Below are positions 10,813 through 18,433 of a DNA stretch of 64,000 nucleotides, piece by piece. Below the pieces are notes generated by a model that saw only the letters and a program-made list of their open reading frames with translations, did not search any database and was not told the origin of the DNA. Made by a program: the position numbers and the translations under genes. Position 1 is the first letter of the stretch, and the number at the start of each line of letters is the position of its first letter. Location: NCBI RefSeq assembly GCF_000331305.1, contig NZ_KB217478.1:7218317-7282316 (forward strand), in the 5' to 3' direction. This DNA is from Calothrix sp. PCC 7103 (GTDB taxonomy: Bacteria; Cyanobacteriota; Cyanobacteriia; Cyanobacteriales; Nostocaceae).

Positions 10813-11436
10813 TTATATAACAGCTGCATCAAAAACGTGTTGTGCAGTAAGGTTAAGTTGAGGGAAGGTTGGAGAAACAATAAGCTGGTTGCCTGTGAAT
10901 TTTGTAACTTGGTACTCATCCTCTACCAGTTGACATACCGAAAAAGTAGGCTGTTTAGGGTTTCCTATAAACTTTTTACCCCCTAGCGCTTTATAATCTA
11001 CAATCCAATACTCGACAATACCCATTTCTTCATAATCCCCGAACTTGTCGTGGTAATCATCCCGCCAATTAGTACTAACAATCTCAACCACTAGGGGAAC
11101 CGAAGCTGCCTGGGTTACAGTTGATTGTTTCCTCCAGAGAGGTTCATTAACAAAATTGTTAGGATTTATTAATAGAATATCTGGTATATAGGTAGATTCA
11201 TTTGGTTTGACAAATGCGGTTTTGGGAATGCGATATGGGAGTCCCATTTGTAAAAGCTGGAAGCCTAATTGCACTGTTAAAAATCCAACAACGTTTTCGT
11301 GGTCTCCCGTAGGTGGCGCCATTTCAACAATTACTCCCTTATGTAATTCATACCGCTTAATGTCATTCGGATACCAATCCATAAATTCTTCATGGGTTAG
11401 TAATTGAGGTAAGGTTTGAGTTAGGGCTTGAGTCAT
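10813..11436 (-). CDS. Uma2-family (DUF820) putative endonuclease, paralogue of 8495-9109
   Basis: 207 residues, with an N-terminus (MTQALTQTLPQLLTHEEFMDWYPND) and most motifs close to the gene at 8495: YELHKGVIVEMAPPTGDHEN, PLVVEIVSTNWRDDYHDKF, DYEEMGIVEYWIVD and the same C-terminal LIVSPTFPQLNLTAQHVFDA. The two have diverged most in residues 50-80. Function is as for the family: a nuclease-like fold with an unknown role. With its paralogue it brackets NTRC in inverted orientation. Confidence 0.87.
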   Translation of the reverse strand: MTQALTQTLPQLLTHEEFMDWYPNDIKRYELHKGVIVEMAPPTGDHENVVGFLTVQLGFQLLQMGLPYRIPKTAFVKPNESTYIPDILLINPNNFVNEPLWRKQSTVTQAASVPLVVEIVSTNWRDDYHDKFGDYEEMGIVEYWIVDYKALGGKKFIGNPKQPTFSVCQLVEDEYQVTKFTGNQLIVSPTFPQLNLTAQHVFDAAVI

Positions 11437-11672
11437 AAGCTGTTTAACCTTTGATTGTGTACGCAGCGTTGTCTATCATATTTAATTATGGCGCCCACTC
11501 CTGGGATAAGGCTTGCAATATTAGCAGGCGCCAGTAAGTGTAATATTCGTAACGCCATTGTCACAGGCAGAGCGTGAATGGTAGGATCGGCGAATTTTAG
11601 AGATTGGTAGAATTTCATAGTTAAAAATTAGTTAAAGATTAAAATAAATTGAGCCTTTGAATATTAAAAATT

Positions 11673-11921
11673 GTGAGCCAACAAGAAAAACTCTTAGCTA
11701 GAATCTTATCAGGAACATCTGATACTAATATCCCGTTCGACCAGTTATGTCAACTTTTATACAATTTGGGCTTTGATGAACGAATTCGTGGCAGTCATCA
11801 CATTTTTACAAAAGATGGTATAGAAGAAATATTAAACCTTCAACCAAAGCAAGGCAAAGCTAAACCTTATCAAGTGAAACAAGTTCGTGATGTTATTTTA
11901 AAATATAACCTAGGAGAGTGA
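11673..11921 (+). CDS. hicA: HicA-family mRNA interferase toxin
   Basis: The 82-residue product starts at GTG 11673 and shows the double-stranded-RNA-binding-like HicA fold. FDQLCQLLYNLGF leads into RIRGSHHIFTKDG, which carries the catalytic His, and the end is KPYQVKQVRDVILKY. HicA cleaves mRNA and is neutralised by HicB. The hicB start lies one base after the hicA stop, so the two are translationally linked. Confidence 0.9.
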   Translation: MSQQEKLLARILSGTSDTNIPFDQLCQLLYNLGFDERIRGSHHIFTKDGIEEILNLQPKQGKAKPYQVKQVRDVILKYNLGE

Positions 11922-11922
11922 G

Positions 11923-12135
11923 ATGACAATTCGTTACGAAATTACTATTTACTGGAGCGAAGAAGACCAAGCATTTATTGCAGAAGTACCTGAATTAGCT
12001 GGATGTGCTGCTGACGGTGCCACTTATCAAGAAGCGTTAAATAATCTAGAAATTATTATGCTTGAATGGATAGAAACTGCTCAAGAATTAGGACGTATCA
12101 TTCCTGAACCTAGGCGCCGTTTAATGTCAGCTTAA
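11923..12135 (+). CDS. hicB: HicB-family antitoxin
   Basis: The 70-residue product has the partially degraded RNase-H-like HicB domain: YEITIYWSEEDQAFIAEVPE, then LAGCAADGATYQEALNN. It is the short type without a separate C-terminal DNA-binding domain. It directly follows hicA and forms a type II toxin-antitoxin pair with it. Confidence 0.9.
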   Translation: MTIRYEITIYWSEEDQAFIAEVPELAGCAADGATYQEALNNLEIIMLEWIETAQELGRIIPEPRRRLMSA

Positions 12136-12136
12136 T

Positions 12137-12304
12137 TATACAGTACCAGCTAAAGGATGCCGCATAAGCGAAATAATTAATAAGCAAAATATGACTCAAG
12201 GTCAAGCAGCAGAACTTTTAGGAGTTGAGCAATTCCAAATTTCAGCGCTAATTAAAGGAAGACTATCAGACTTTTCAACTGAAAGACTTTTGGCTCTTCC
12301 GTAG
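12137..12304 (+). pseudogene. Truncated XRE-type antitoxin remnant
   Basis: Just after hicB a frame without a clear start reads ISEIINKQNMTQGQAAELLG, continues through VEQFQISALIKGRLSDFS, and ends TERLLALP-stop. This matches the helix-turn-helix of the XRE/HigA-like antitoxins common in cyanobacteria, but the N-terminus and the last part of the domain are missing. No toxin gene accompanies it. An ATG at 12191 could make a 37-residue peptide. Confidence 0.6.
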
Positions 12305-12626
12305 GTGTTATGCTGAACTTTAAACTAAAAGTTAGGACTTTTCCTTTAAAATCAAGGCTTACAGGCAGTTTTAGTCTAGATTTTATCGTAAAGGCTCGAA
12401 CGTTAAGTATAACGGCTGTTATCCTTGCCCAGTAAGGATTTAATCCTATTTTTTAGACGTGTCTAGCATAAGAAGTAATGAAGAACCAGACTTTTTCAAT
12501 TTTTAGATATCTTAGGTTGTGATGGCGCCAATTAGCAACGGATGTAACAGATGTAACGGATAAGTTGTACATTACAGCAATCAGCCAAAGTCGTTTCGTA
12601 GTGTTTTGTATTGACTATAGTCTTTT
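12305..12626. other. Gene-free spacer before xisI
   Basis: AT-rich spacer with no convincing gene. It holds a dispersed repeat copy at 12535-12564. Confidence 0.5.
12535..12564 (+). repeat. GCAACGGAT...GATGTAACGGATAA dispersed repeat, left copy of the xisHI pair
   Basis: GCAACGGATGTAACAG followed by ATGTAACGGATAA. The same element recurs inverted at 13451-13478, directly at 25638-25668 and inverted at 31958-31985. The copies at 12535 and 13451 face each other around xisI/xisH. Confidence 0.75.
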
Positions 12627-12962
12627 TTATTCAACGCCAAAGCCAGTTAAATGGCGCATTTTAGGCGTATGAAATCCAATTATAATGTCAGATTTGGGTA
12701 CTCCCATGTCGATTAGCTCGGTTGCGATATCTACTTCTGTAATATTTTCCTGAATCCAAATTTTTTCATTTTTAATGTCTAAATGCATGATTGGATTATA
12801 GACGCGCGTTTGCTGATTCCAGCCAATGCTAATAATTTGGTAATGGTCACGCTCTAAATCATAAATTGTTTCGATATCAATGTTTCCATTGCTATATTTA
12901 TGCTGTGCGTATTCATCGAGTATATTTTTCGCTTTTTCTCTATATAATTCTAATTTATCCAT
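12627..12962 (-). CDS. xisI: XisI-like protein (fdxN-element excision controlling factor family)
   Basis: The 111-residue product is full length for XisI: MDKLELYREKAKNILDEYAQ, an immunity-like beta-rich middle (YQIISIGWNQQTRVYNPIMH, KIWIQENITEVDIATELI) and the conserved end GFHTPKMRHLTGFGV. In Anabaena PCC 7120, XisH and XisI are needed with XisF for excision of the fdxN element; most cyanobacteria carry extra copies not tied to that element. Its ATG overlaps the ancestral end of xisH. No recombinase lies nearby, so a role in excision here is not supported. Confidence 0.9.
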   Translation of the reverse strand: MDKLELYREKAKNILDEYAQHKYSNGNIDIETIYDLERDHYQIISIGWNQQTRVYNPIMHLDIKNEKIWIQENITEVDIATELIDMGVPKSDIIIGFHTPKMRHLTGFGVE

Positions 12963-13370
12963 TGTACTATTTCCTCAGTGTCTATATTGTAAACAATTAT
13001 TTTTAGTAAATTCTCGCTTACTACTAATTGAGTAAATGGAAGCATGAAAAAACTATTATTAAGTAACTAAAGGAACAGCTAAAAACAACTTCCTATCAGG
13101 TTGCTCAATGCGTAAGACAGTGCGATAATTAATAAATTGACCTAAAGCTGTGTGAAACTTTGAAATCTTTGAAGCACTTGCAAAGGTTTTAATCTCAACA
13201 GCTATTTTCTCTCCAGATTTTTCTGCTGCAATTAGACGCTCTGCACCTAAGTTGGATGAGTCATAGTGTTCTGCAAGAATATCTGTCAAGGCGCCTGTAT
13301 GAGCTAGCACCCTCTCTTCCCATCCAGAATCTGACATTGATTCAGTCTTAAAAATAATATATTTGCCCAT
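12950..13370 (-). pseudogene. xisH: XisH-like gene: chimeric N-terminus and frameshifted C-terminus
   Basis: The readable product (13370 to 13059, 103 residues) has the XisH core LGAERLIAAEKSGEKIAVEIK...ALGQF and stops at LFLAVPLVT. In the next frame the missing XisH tail continues: NSFFMLPFTQLVVSE, then IVYNIDTEEIVQWIN and a stop at 12950 overlapping the xisI ATG, as in intact xisHI pairs. One base deleted near 13057-13061 explains the shift. The first 40 residues (RVLAHTGALTDILAEHYDSS) do not look like XisH and resemble the separate fragment at 13503-13578, so the N-terminus seems to come from another gene. XisH has a restriction-nuclease-like fold in known families. Confidence 0.75.
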
Positions 13371-13450
13371 TTTTTAGTCCTCTTGGTAATAATCAAGAAA
13401 ATTAGTCTTGTCAAGAAGCGCCACCCAGTAACAAATGTAGCGAATAAACC

Positions 13451-13478
13451 TATCCGTTACATCCGCTTAATCCGTTGC
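13451..13478 (-). repeat. GCAACGGAT...GGATGTAACGGAT dispersed repeat, right copy
   Basis: On the minus strand this reads GCAACGGATTAAGC followed by GGATGTAACGGATA. It is inverted relative to the copy at 12535-12564, and the two together enclose xisI and xisH. Confidence 0.75.
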
Positions 13479-13502
13479 CCTGCGTAATTTGAATTTTGGG
13501 TT

Positions 13503-13578
13503 GTGGTATTGGACGAGTGCTGGAGTCAAAGTTTTCGACAAGGATATCCGTCATTACACCAGTATGAACTAATCCTCA
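13503..13578 (-). pseudogene. Coding fragment similar to the N-terminus of the chimeric xisH
   Basis: The minus strand reads GLVHTGVMTDILVENFDSST, close to VLAHTGALTDILAEHYDSSN at the start of the xisH-like gene. The frame runs into the dispersed repeat and ends there in GCNG-stop. It is evidently a piece of the gene that donated the N-terminus; the intact parent is not in this window and I do not recognise it. Confidence 0.55.
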
Positions 13579-13686
13579 ATGTAAGCAAAAAATTCTGTTA
13601 TATCCTTGAAAATGTAGGGTATCGGTTGGCGCCGTGTATACTGTGTATGCTCGGCACCGACGTTAATTAAATCTTGAATATTATGT

Positions 13687-13743
13687 ATTTTCCCCTGCGC
13701 TTGCCTATCTTTTTTTGCTGCTGGTGTTAGCGCAGGGGAAAAA
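13687..13743. terminator. Strong hairpin, about 14-bp perfect stem
   Basis: TTTCCCCTGCGCT and AGCGCAGGGGAAA are exact complements separated by about 27 bases that include a T-run; the right arm continues into an A-run. It could stop transcription leftwards into the xisHI region, or be a mobile miniature repeat. Confidence 0.6.
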
Positions 13744-13903
13744 ATGGGAATACTAAATAGCGTATACAGCTATTGATTACAAGTTGTGGAATGTGCGCGT
13801 TTAAGTGTCATTTGTAATATTTAACGATATCTGGCGCCAGTAATAGCATTGTTCCACAATTTGTAAGCGGTATTAGGGAAAAGTTGTCTTAGGAGAAAAT
13901 ATT

Positions 13904-15238
13904 ATGACCGCACAGGCGCCAGAAGATAAAGCAGAGTTACTCGAAAAAATTCGTCAGCAATTTGATAGCGCCCCTTATCCGAGAGCTGCTTTGGACGAAT
14001 CTCCTAAAGATGATATAAATTCCCTTTACATACACAACTTAGTAACACCTTATTATCTGAGGAATCAAAAAGTTATAGATACGAAGGGAAAAATCATTTT
14101 AGATGCGGGGTGTGGTAGTGGCTGGAAATCGATGTCATTAGCACTAGCAAATCCAGGTGCCAAAATTGTTGGTATAGATATTTCAGCAGAATCAGTAAAA
14201 CTCGCTCAACAGCGCTTGCAGTATCACGGTGTTGAAGATGCTGAATTTCATGCTCTCTCGCTTGAGGATTTGCCTAAGCTAGGCATGGAGTTTGATTATA
14301 TAAATTGTGACGAATTACTATACCTTTTCCCCAACCCTAGCCAAGCGCTACAGGCCATGAAGAAGGTTTTAAAGCCAGAAGGGATTATTCGCAGCAACCT
14401 CCATTGTAAATTTGAGCGCCAAGCTTTTTTTCGCGTGCAGGAAATCTTCAGGATGATGGGGTTAATGAACGAAAACCCGCGCGAGCTAGAAATAGAAATC
14501 GCTGTGGAGACGATAAAAGCATTACATAATAACGTCCCACTCAAGGTTCAGGCATGGAATCCTAGCTTTGAAGGAGAAGATAAAGAAGAAAACATTTTAA
14601 TGAACTATCTGTTCCAAGGCGACAAAGGATATTCTATCCGCGACATGTTCGCAGCAATACAAGATGCAGGCTTGGAATTTACCAAAATGGTTAGATGGCT
14701 GCAATGGGAACTTATGAATTTGTTCAAAGAGCCAGATAACTTACCTGCTTTTTTGGCAATGAGTTTACCTGAATTATCAGAGGAAGAGCGTCTTTACCTA
14801 TTTCAGCTACTTAACCCCAAACATCGCTTATTAGATTTTTGGTGTGGCCATCCAGACGTTGCAGCACCTTTGGCACCGTTAGGCGAATGGAATAGCGATG
14901 ACTGGGAAAATGCAACAGTACATCTACATCCACAATTGCGAACCCCGAACTTTCGTCAAAGTCTAATCAATTCTGTGACAGAAATGAAACCTTTTGTAAT
15001 TAGCGAGTTTTTATCCTTAGATGGAAGTTACACAAGTATTGACAGTTCAAAAGCGTTATGCGTTGTACCATTACTAGAGAAACCGCAAGCTATGAAAATC
15101 TTAGTAGAGCGTTGGAGACAAGTTAGACCCCTTGACCCAGTGACTCTGAAATACACTGAATATAAACAAACGTTTAACGAGACGCAACGTCTTATAACAG
15201 GGCTAGAGAGCCTAGGCTATGTGATGGTAGAGCGTTAA
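13904..15238 (+). CDS. Class I SAM-dependent methyltransferase next to pilA
   Basis: The 444-residue product has an AdoMet-binding Rossmann domain at residues about 55-170: IILDAGCGSGWKSMSLA (motif I), IVGIDISAESV (motif II acidic residue) and FDYINCDELLYLF (post-motif). The long C-terminal half has no motif I recognise. From memory, a class I methyltransferase gene also adjoins pilA1 in Synechocystis, so the pairing seems conserved in cyanobacteria. This suggests a link to pilin or surface-glycan modification, but the substrate is unknown. An AGGAGA ribosome site lies 10 bases before the ATG. Confidence 0.85.
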   Translation: MTAQAPEDKAELLEKIRQQFDSAPYPRAALDESPKDDINSLYIHNLVTPYYLRNQKVIDTKGKIILDAGCGSGWKSMSLALANPGAKIVGIDISAESVKLAQQRLQYHGVEDAEFHALSLEDLPKLGMEFDYINCDELLYLFPNPSQALQAMKKVLKPEGIIRSNLHCKFERQAFFRVQEIFRMMGLMNENPRELEIEIAVETIKALHNNVPLKVQAWNPSFEGEDKEENILMNYLFQGDKGYSIRDMFAAIQDAGLEFTKMVRWLQWELMNLFKEPDNLPAFLAMSLPELSEEERLYLFQLLNPKHRLLDFWCGHPDVAAPLAPLGEWNSDDWENATVHLHPQLRTPNFRQSLINSVTEMKPFVISEFLSLDGSYTSIDSSKALCVVPLLEKPQAMKILVERWRQVRPLDPVTLKYTEYKQTFNETQRLITGLESLGYVMVER

Positions 15239-15358
15239 ATCTAATCGCTTGCTGGGATTTAGTATTTTTTTGGTTGACGTGATATGAAACTATAAACGAG
15301 TGGGTAAGTTATTTATACAAGGCAAAAATCAATCCGCTGACAACAAGGAAAATATAAA

Positions 15359-15916
15359 ATGAAGACCGAATTAAAAGCAAAGTTTCTCCAACATATTCTC
15401 AACAAAAAGAAAGATGACCAAGGTTTTACCTTAATTGAATTATTAGTTGTAATTATCATTATTGGTATTCTATCTGCAATTGCATTACCTTCTTTCCTTA
15501 ACCAAGCAAATAAAGCTAGACAGTCAGAAGCGAAACAATATGTTGGTTCAATTAACCGAGGACAGCAAGCGTTCTACTTAGAAAACTCTAATAAATTTAC
15601 AACCGTTGTAACAGAACTATCTCTCGGTGTGGCACCTACTACTGAGAACTATGTTTACGAAATTGTAAGCAACGCACCTGCCTCATATGTTACTAACATG
15701 GGGAAAGCGAGAAATAAAGCCCTAAAATCTTATGCAGGTGTTGCTTATACATCAGATCAAACAGTGAATGGTGTTGCAGAAACAATTACCCAAGCTATTG
15801 TTTGTGAAGCTACTAACCCATTAACTACTGACACCCCTACAGGTCAAGCTATTACTGCGGTTACTGCATCAGCACGTGCTTGTCCTACTACTCCTGCAAT
15901 GAAAATAATTGACTAA
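15359..15916 (+). CDS. pilA: Type IV pilin, PilA-like major pilin
   Basis: The 185-residue prepilin has a 22-residue basic leader ending KDDQG and the class III cleavage site G|FTLIELLVVIIIIGILSA. The mature protein therefore begins with Phe and carries Glu5. The hydrophobic N-helix is followed by the cyanobacterial pilin segment ALPSFLNQANKARQSEAKQY. Two Cys near the end (VCEATN, ARACPTT) could form the D-region disulphide. The mature domain is rich in Thr, Ser and Ala, plausible O-glycosylation sites. Cleaved by PilD and assembled into pili for motility and DNA uptake. It is followed by glycosyltransferase genes. Confidence 0.93.
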   Translation: MKTELKAKFLQHILNKKKDDQGFTLIELLVVIIIIGILSAIALPSFLNQANKARQSEAKQYVGSINRGQQAFYLENSNKFTTVVTELSLGVAPTTENYVYEIVSNAPASYVTNMGKARNKALKSYAGVAYTSDQTVNGVAETITQAIVCEATNPLTTDTPTGQAITAVTASARACPTTPAMKIID

Positions 15917-16126
15917 GTATTACTCGACTAGTCAATTAATTTATAAAATTTGTAGCTAATTTAGAATAGCAAATATTGTTTTGGAGTGGGTAGGTTTTAC
16001 TACTCACTCTCTTCAGCTTAAATATTGAATCAGAAAATGCTGATAGCTATAATAGTTGACACAAGATGATTATTCTCATAGTTTTGATTTAGATTACCTA
16101 TAATTTTTATTGAGTCAACATGTAAG

Positions 16127-18364
16127 ATGACTACTAACTCTTATTTAACTATCTCTAATAATCGGCAAGACCAAGCATACCAGTATTTAGTTCAAGGTGA
16201 CTACTATCAGGCTACAAGTTTTTACCAACAGGCAATAGACGTAGAACCAAATACCAAATTATATTATTGGTATTTGGGATTAACTTTGCTATTGCAGGGA
16301 CAAGAAAATGAAGCACAGGCAACTTGGCTGTTGGCAATGATGGAGGATGAGCCTGAGAAAGTAGACTCGCTTAGTAGTGAGTTAGCAAACTTTTTGTCTA
16401 CACACGCACAAAGGTTTTTCGCAGAAGCTAATTATGCAAGTACTTACTTATTACGGCAGCATATACAACAAATTCAGCCGACAAATATTCCAAATTTATT
16501 ACATTTAATTAATATTGCAATTGAATTAGAAATATTTTGTGGTGATAATATATGTAGCTGGGAATTAGTAGAAGTCCTGAATTTATATCAGCCAGAAGAA
16601 ATCGAAATTAATTTATTGATGCAAAGTTTGCAGCGAATTCTAGATTATGAACCACTACATCCATCATCATTAGAATTTGCTAAAGCATGTTTACCGCATC
16701 TTGGAAATTTGTATAAATATTTTGCAGTTTTGTTAGTTACCGCAGTTAAGATTGCTCATTCATATGGAGTACCAGCCCAAGCGATAGAATTTGCGAAATT
16801 ATGTATGCAAATAAATAGTCAAGATACGGAACTATTAAAACATTTGGCTAGTTTTTATCAAATATCTGGTAATCATATCAAAGCGATAGAGACAGCAAAA
16901 TATTGTTATTCTTTGCTGGAAAATGATTCACTTGTTGATAAAGTTTATGGAAACCACTTAGTATTAAAAACTCTAATTAACACTGGTGGTTATTGGGACG
17001 AATCTCAAACTTACTTACAAAAGCAGAAATTATTATTAAACTTACTGATAGAACAACAACCTAATATAGATGATAAAGCGAAAATTTCTAGACTGTTGCT
17101 CTCAGGCTTTTTCTTTGCATATTTTCAGGATAATCCCCAGCAATATCGTGAGATACAGAATCAATTAGCGGCTTTGTGCGAATCTAATTTACAAAAATAT
17201 GCACTGAAAAAGACAGATTGGTATGAACATCGAAATCAACTGATACCAAAAAATTATTCTGAGCATAGGAGGCGCCTCAAGGTCGGCTATATTTCTAGTT
17301 GCTTCCGTCAGCATTCAGTTGGATGGTTAGCACGATGGTTATTTGAGCATCATAATCGTGAAGCCTTTGAATTATATGGTTATTTTGTTAGTTATCAAGA
17401 GCGAGATGAACCTTTACAAGAATGGTACACGAAGCAATTTGAAATAGTTCATAAACTGGGCATTGATAGCATAAAAATTGCAGAAACAATTTGTAAAGAT
17501 GAAATTGATATTTTAATTGATTTAGATAGCCTCACTGTGGATGTTACATGCGAGGTAATGGCATTAAAGCCAGCTAAGGTTCAAGCCACTTGGCTGGGTT
17601 GGGATGCATCTGGGATACCAGCAGTTGATTATTATATTGCAGACCCTTATGTATTGCCAGATGATGCACAGGATTACTATTCGGAGAAAATTTGGCGTTT
17701 GCCTCAGTCGTATATTGCGGTAGATGGATTTGAAGTAGGTGTGCCAACTCTACGGCGAGAAGACCTTAATATTCCTAGTGATGCTATTGTTTATTTAAGC
17801 TCTCAGGGTGGTTGTAAGCGACACCCTGATACGGTAAAGCTGCAAATGAAAGTTTTAAAAGCTGTACCAAATAGCTACTTGTTGATTAAAGGGTTAGCTG
17901 ATGCAGAAGCTATTCAAAGCTTTTTTACTGAGATAGCAAACGAAGAAGGAGTAGATTGTGAACGTTTGCGTTTTCTTCCAATGGTTTCCTCTGAAGCAGT
18001 ACATCGTGCTAATTTAACAATAGCGGATGTAGTATTAGACACTTTCCCATATAACGGCGCCACTACAACTTTAGAGACTTTGTGGATGGGTATCCCACTA
18101 GTAACAAAAGTTGGCAAACAATTTGCTGCGCGTAACAGCTACACAATGATGAGGAATGTGGGCATTACAGAGGGTATCGCTTGGACAGATGAAGAGTATG
18201 TTAAGTGGGGTATACGTTTGGGTAAAGATGAAGCTTTACGGCAGCAAATAGCTTGGAAGCTACGACAGTCAAGACAAACGGCGCCGCTCTGGAATGCCAA
18301 GCAGTTTACTTGCGAAATGGAGAAAGCTTACAAGCAAATGTGGCAAAGTTATATTGAAAAATAA
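16127..18364 (+). CDS. TPR-SPINDLY-type protein O-glycosyltransferase (GT41 family)
   Basis: The 745-residue protein opens with TPR-like helices (QYLVQGDYYQATSFYQQAID, residues about 20-60). More helical repeat follows to about residue 370, then the GT41 catalytic region (about 383-740): LKVGYISSCFRQHSV, QATWLGWDASGIPAVDYYIA, a conserved HPDTVKLQMKVLKAVPNSYL and VLDTFPYNGATTTLETLWMG, which binds the nucleotide sugar. Such enzymes transfer GlcNAc or fucose to Ser/Thr of proteins. Its place directly after pilA suggests the pilin or another surface protein as acceptor; this is inference. Confidence 0.9.
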   Translation: MTTNSYLTISNNRQDQAYQYLVQGDYYQATSFYQQAIDVEPNTKLYYWYLGLTLLLQGQENEAQATWLLAMMEDEPEKVDSLSSELANFLSTHAQRFFAEANYASTYLLRQHIQQIQPTNIPNLLHLINIAIELEIFCGDNICSWELVEVLNLYQPEEIEINLLMQSLQRILDYEPLHPSSLEFAKACLPHLGNLYKYFAVLLVTAVKIAHSYGVPAQAIEFAKLCMQINSQDTELLKHLASFYQISGNHIKAIETAKYCYSLLENDSLVDKVYGNHLVLKTLINTGGYWDESQTYLQKQKLLLNLLIEQQPNIDDKAKISRLLLSGFFFAYFQDNPQQYREIQNQLAALCESNLQKYALKKTDWYEHRNQLIPKNYSEHRRRLKVGYISSCFRQHSVGWLARWLFEHHNREAFELYGYFVSYQERDEPLQEWYTKQFEIVHKLGIDSIKIAETICKDEIDILIDLDSLTVDVTCEVMALKPAKVQATWLGWDASGIPAVDYYIADPYVLPDDAQDYYSEKIWRLPQSYIAVDGFEVGVPTLRREDLNIPSDAIVYLSSQGGCKRHPDTVKLQMKVLKAVPNSYLLIKGLADAEAIQSFFTEIANEEGVDCERLRFLPMVSSEAVHRANLTIADVVLDTFPYNGATTTLETLWMGIPLVTKVGKQFAARNSYTMMRNVGITEGIAWTDEEYVKWGIRLGKDEALRQQIAWKLRQSRQTAPLWNAKQFTCEMEKAYKQMWQSYIEK

Positions 18365-18391
18365 GCGCCTCATATTTTAAGTAATTAATAT

Positions 18392-18420
18392 AAAACCCGG
18401 TTTTTACAAGCCGGGTTTGG
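18392..18420. terminator. Bidirectional terminator between convergent glycan genes
   Basis: AAAACCCGG and CCGGGTTTGG form a short GC-rich stem with T-rich flanks on both strands, midway between the convergent stops at 18364 and 18434. Confidence 0.75.
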
Positions 18421-18433
18421 TTTGTTTCACTGC

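Larger units (their letters stand above)
13371..13903. other. Gene-free stretch with repeat, gene fragment and hairpin
   Basis: No intact gene. It holds the inverted repeat copy 13451-13478, a coding fragment 13503-13578 and a strong hairpin 13687-13743, each listed separately. The last 150 bases should contain the promoter of the methyltransferase gene, but no clear box was identified. Confidence 0.5.

Noticed and set aside
11433-11618. 61-codon minus-strand frame before the second Uma2 gene
   Set aside because: No recognisable family or start context, and it overlaps the Uma2 start region; probably chance.
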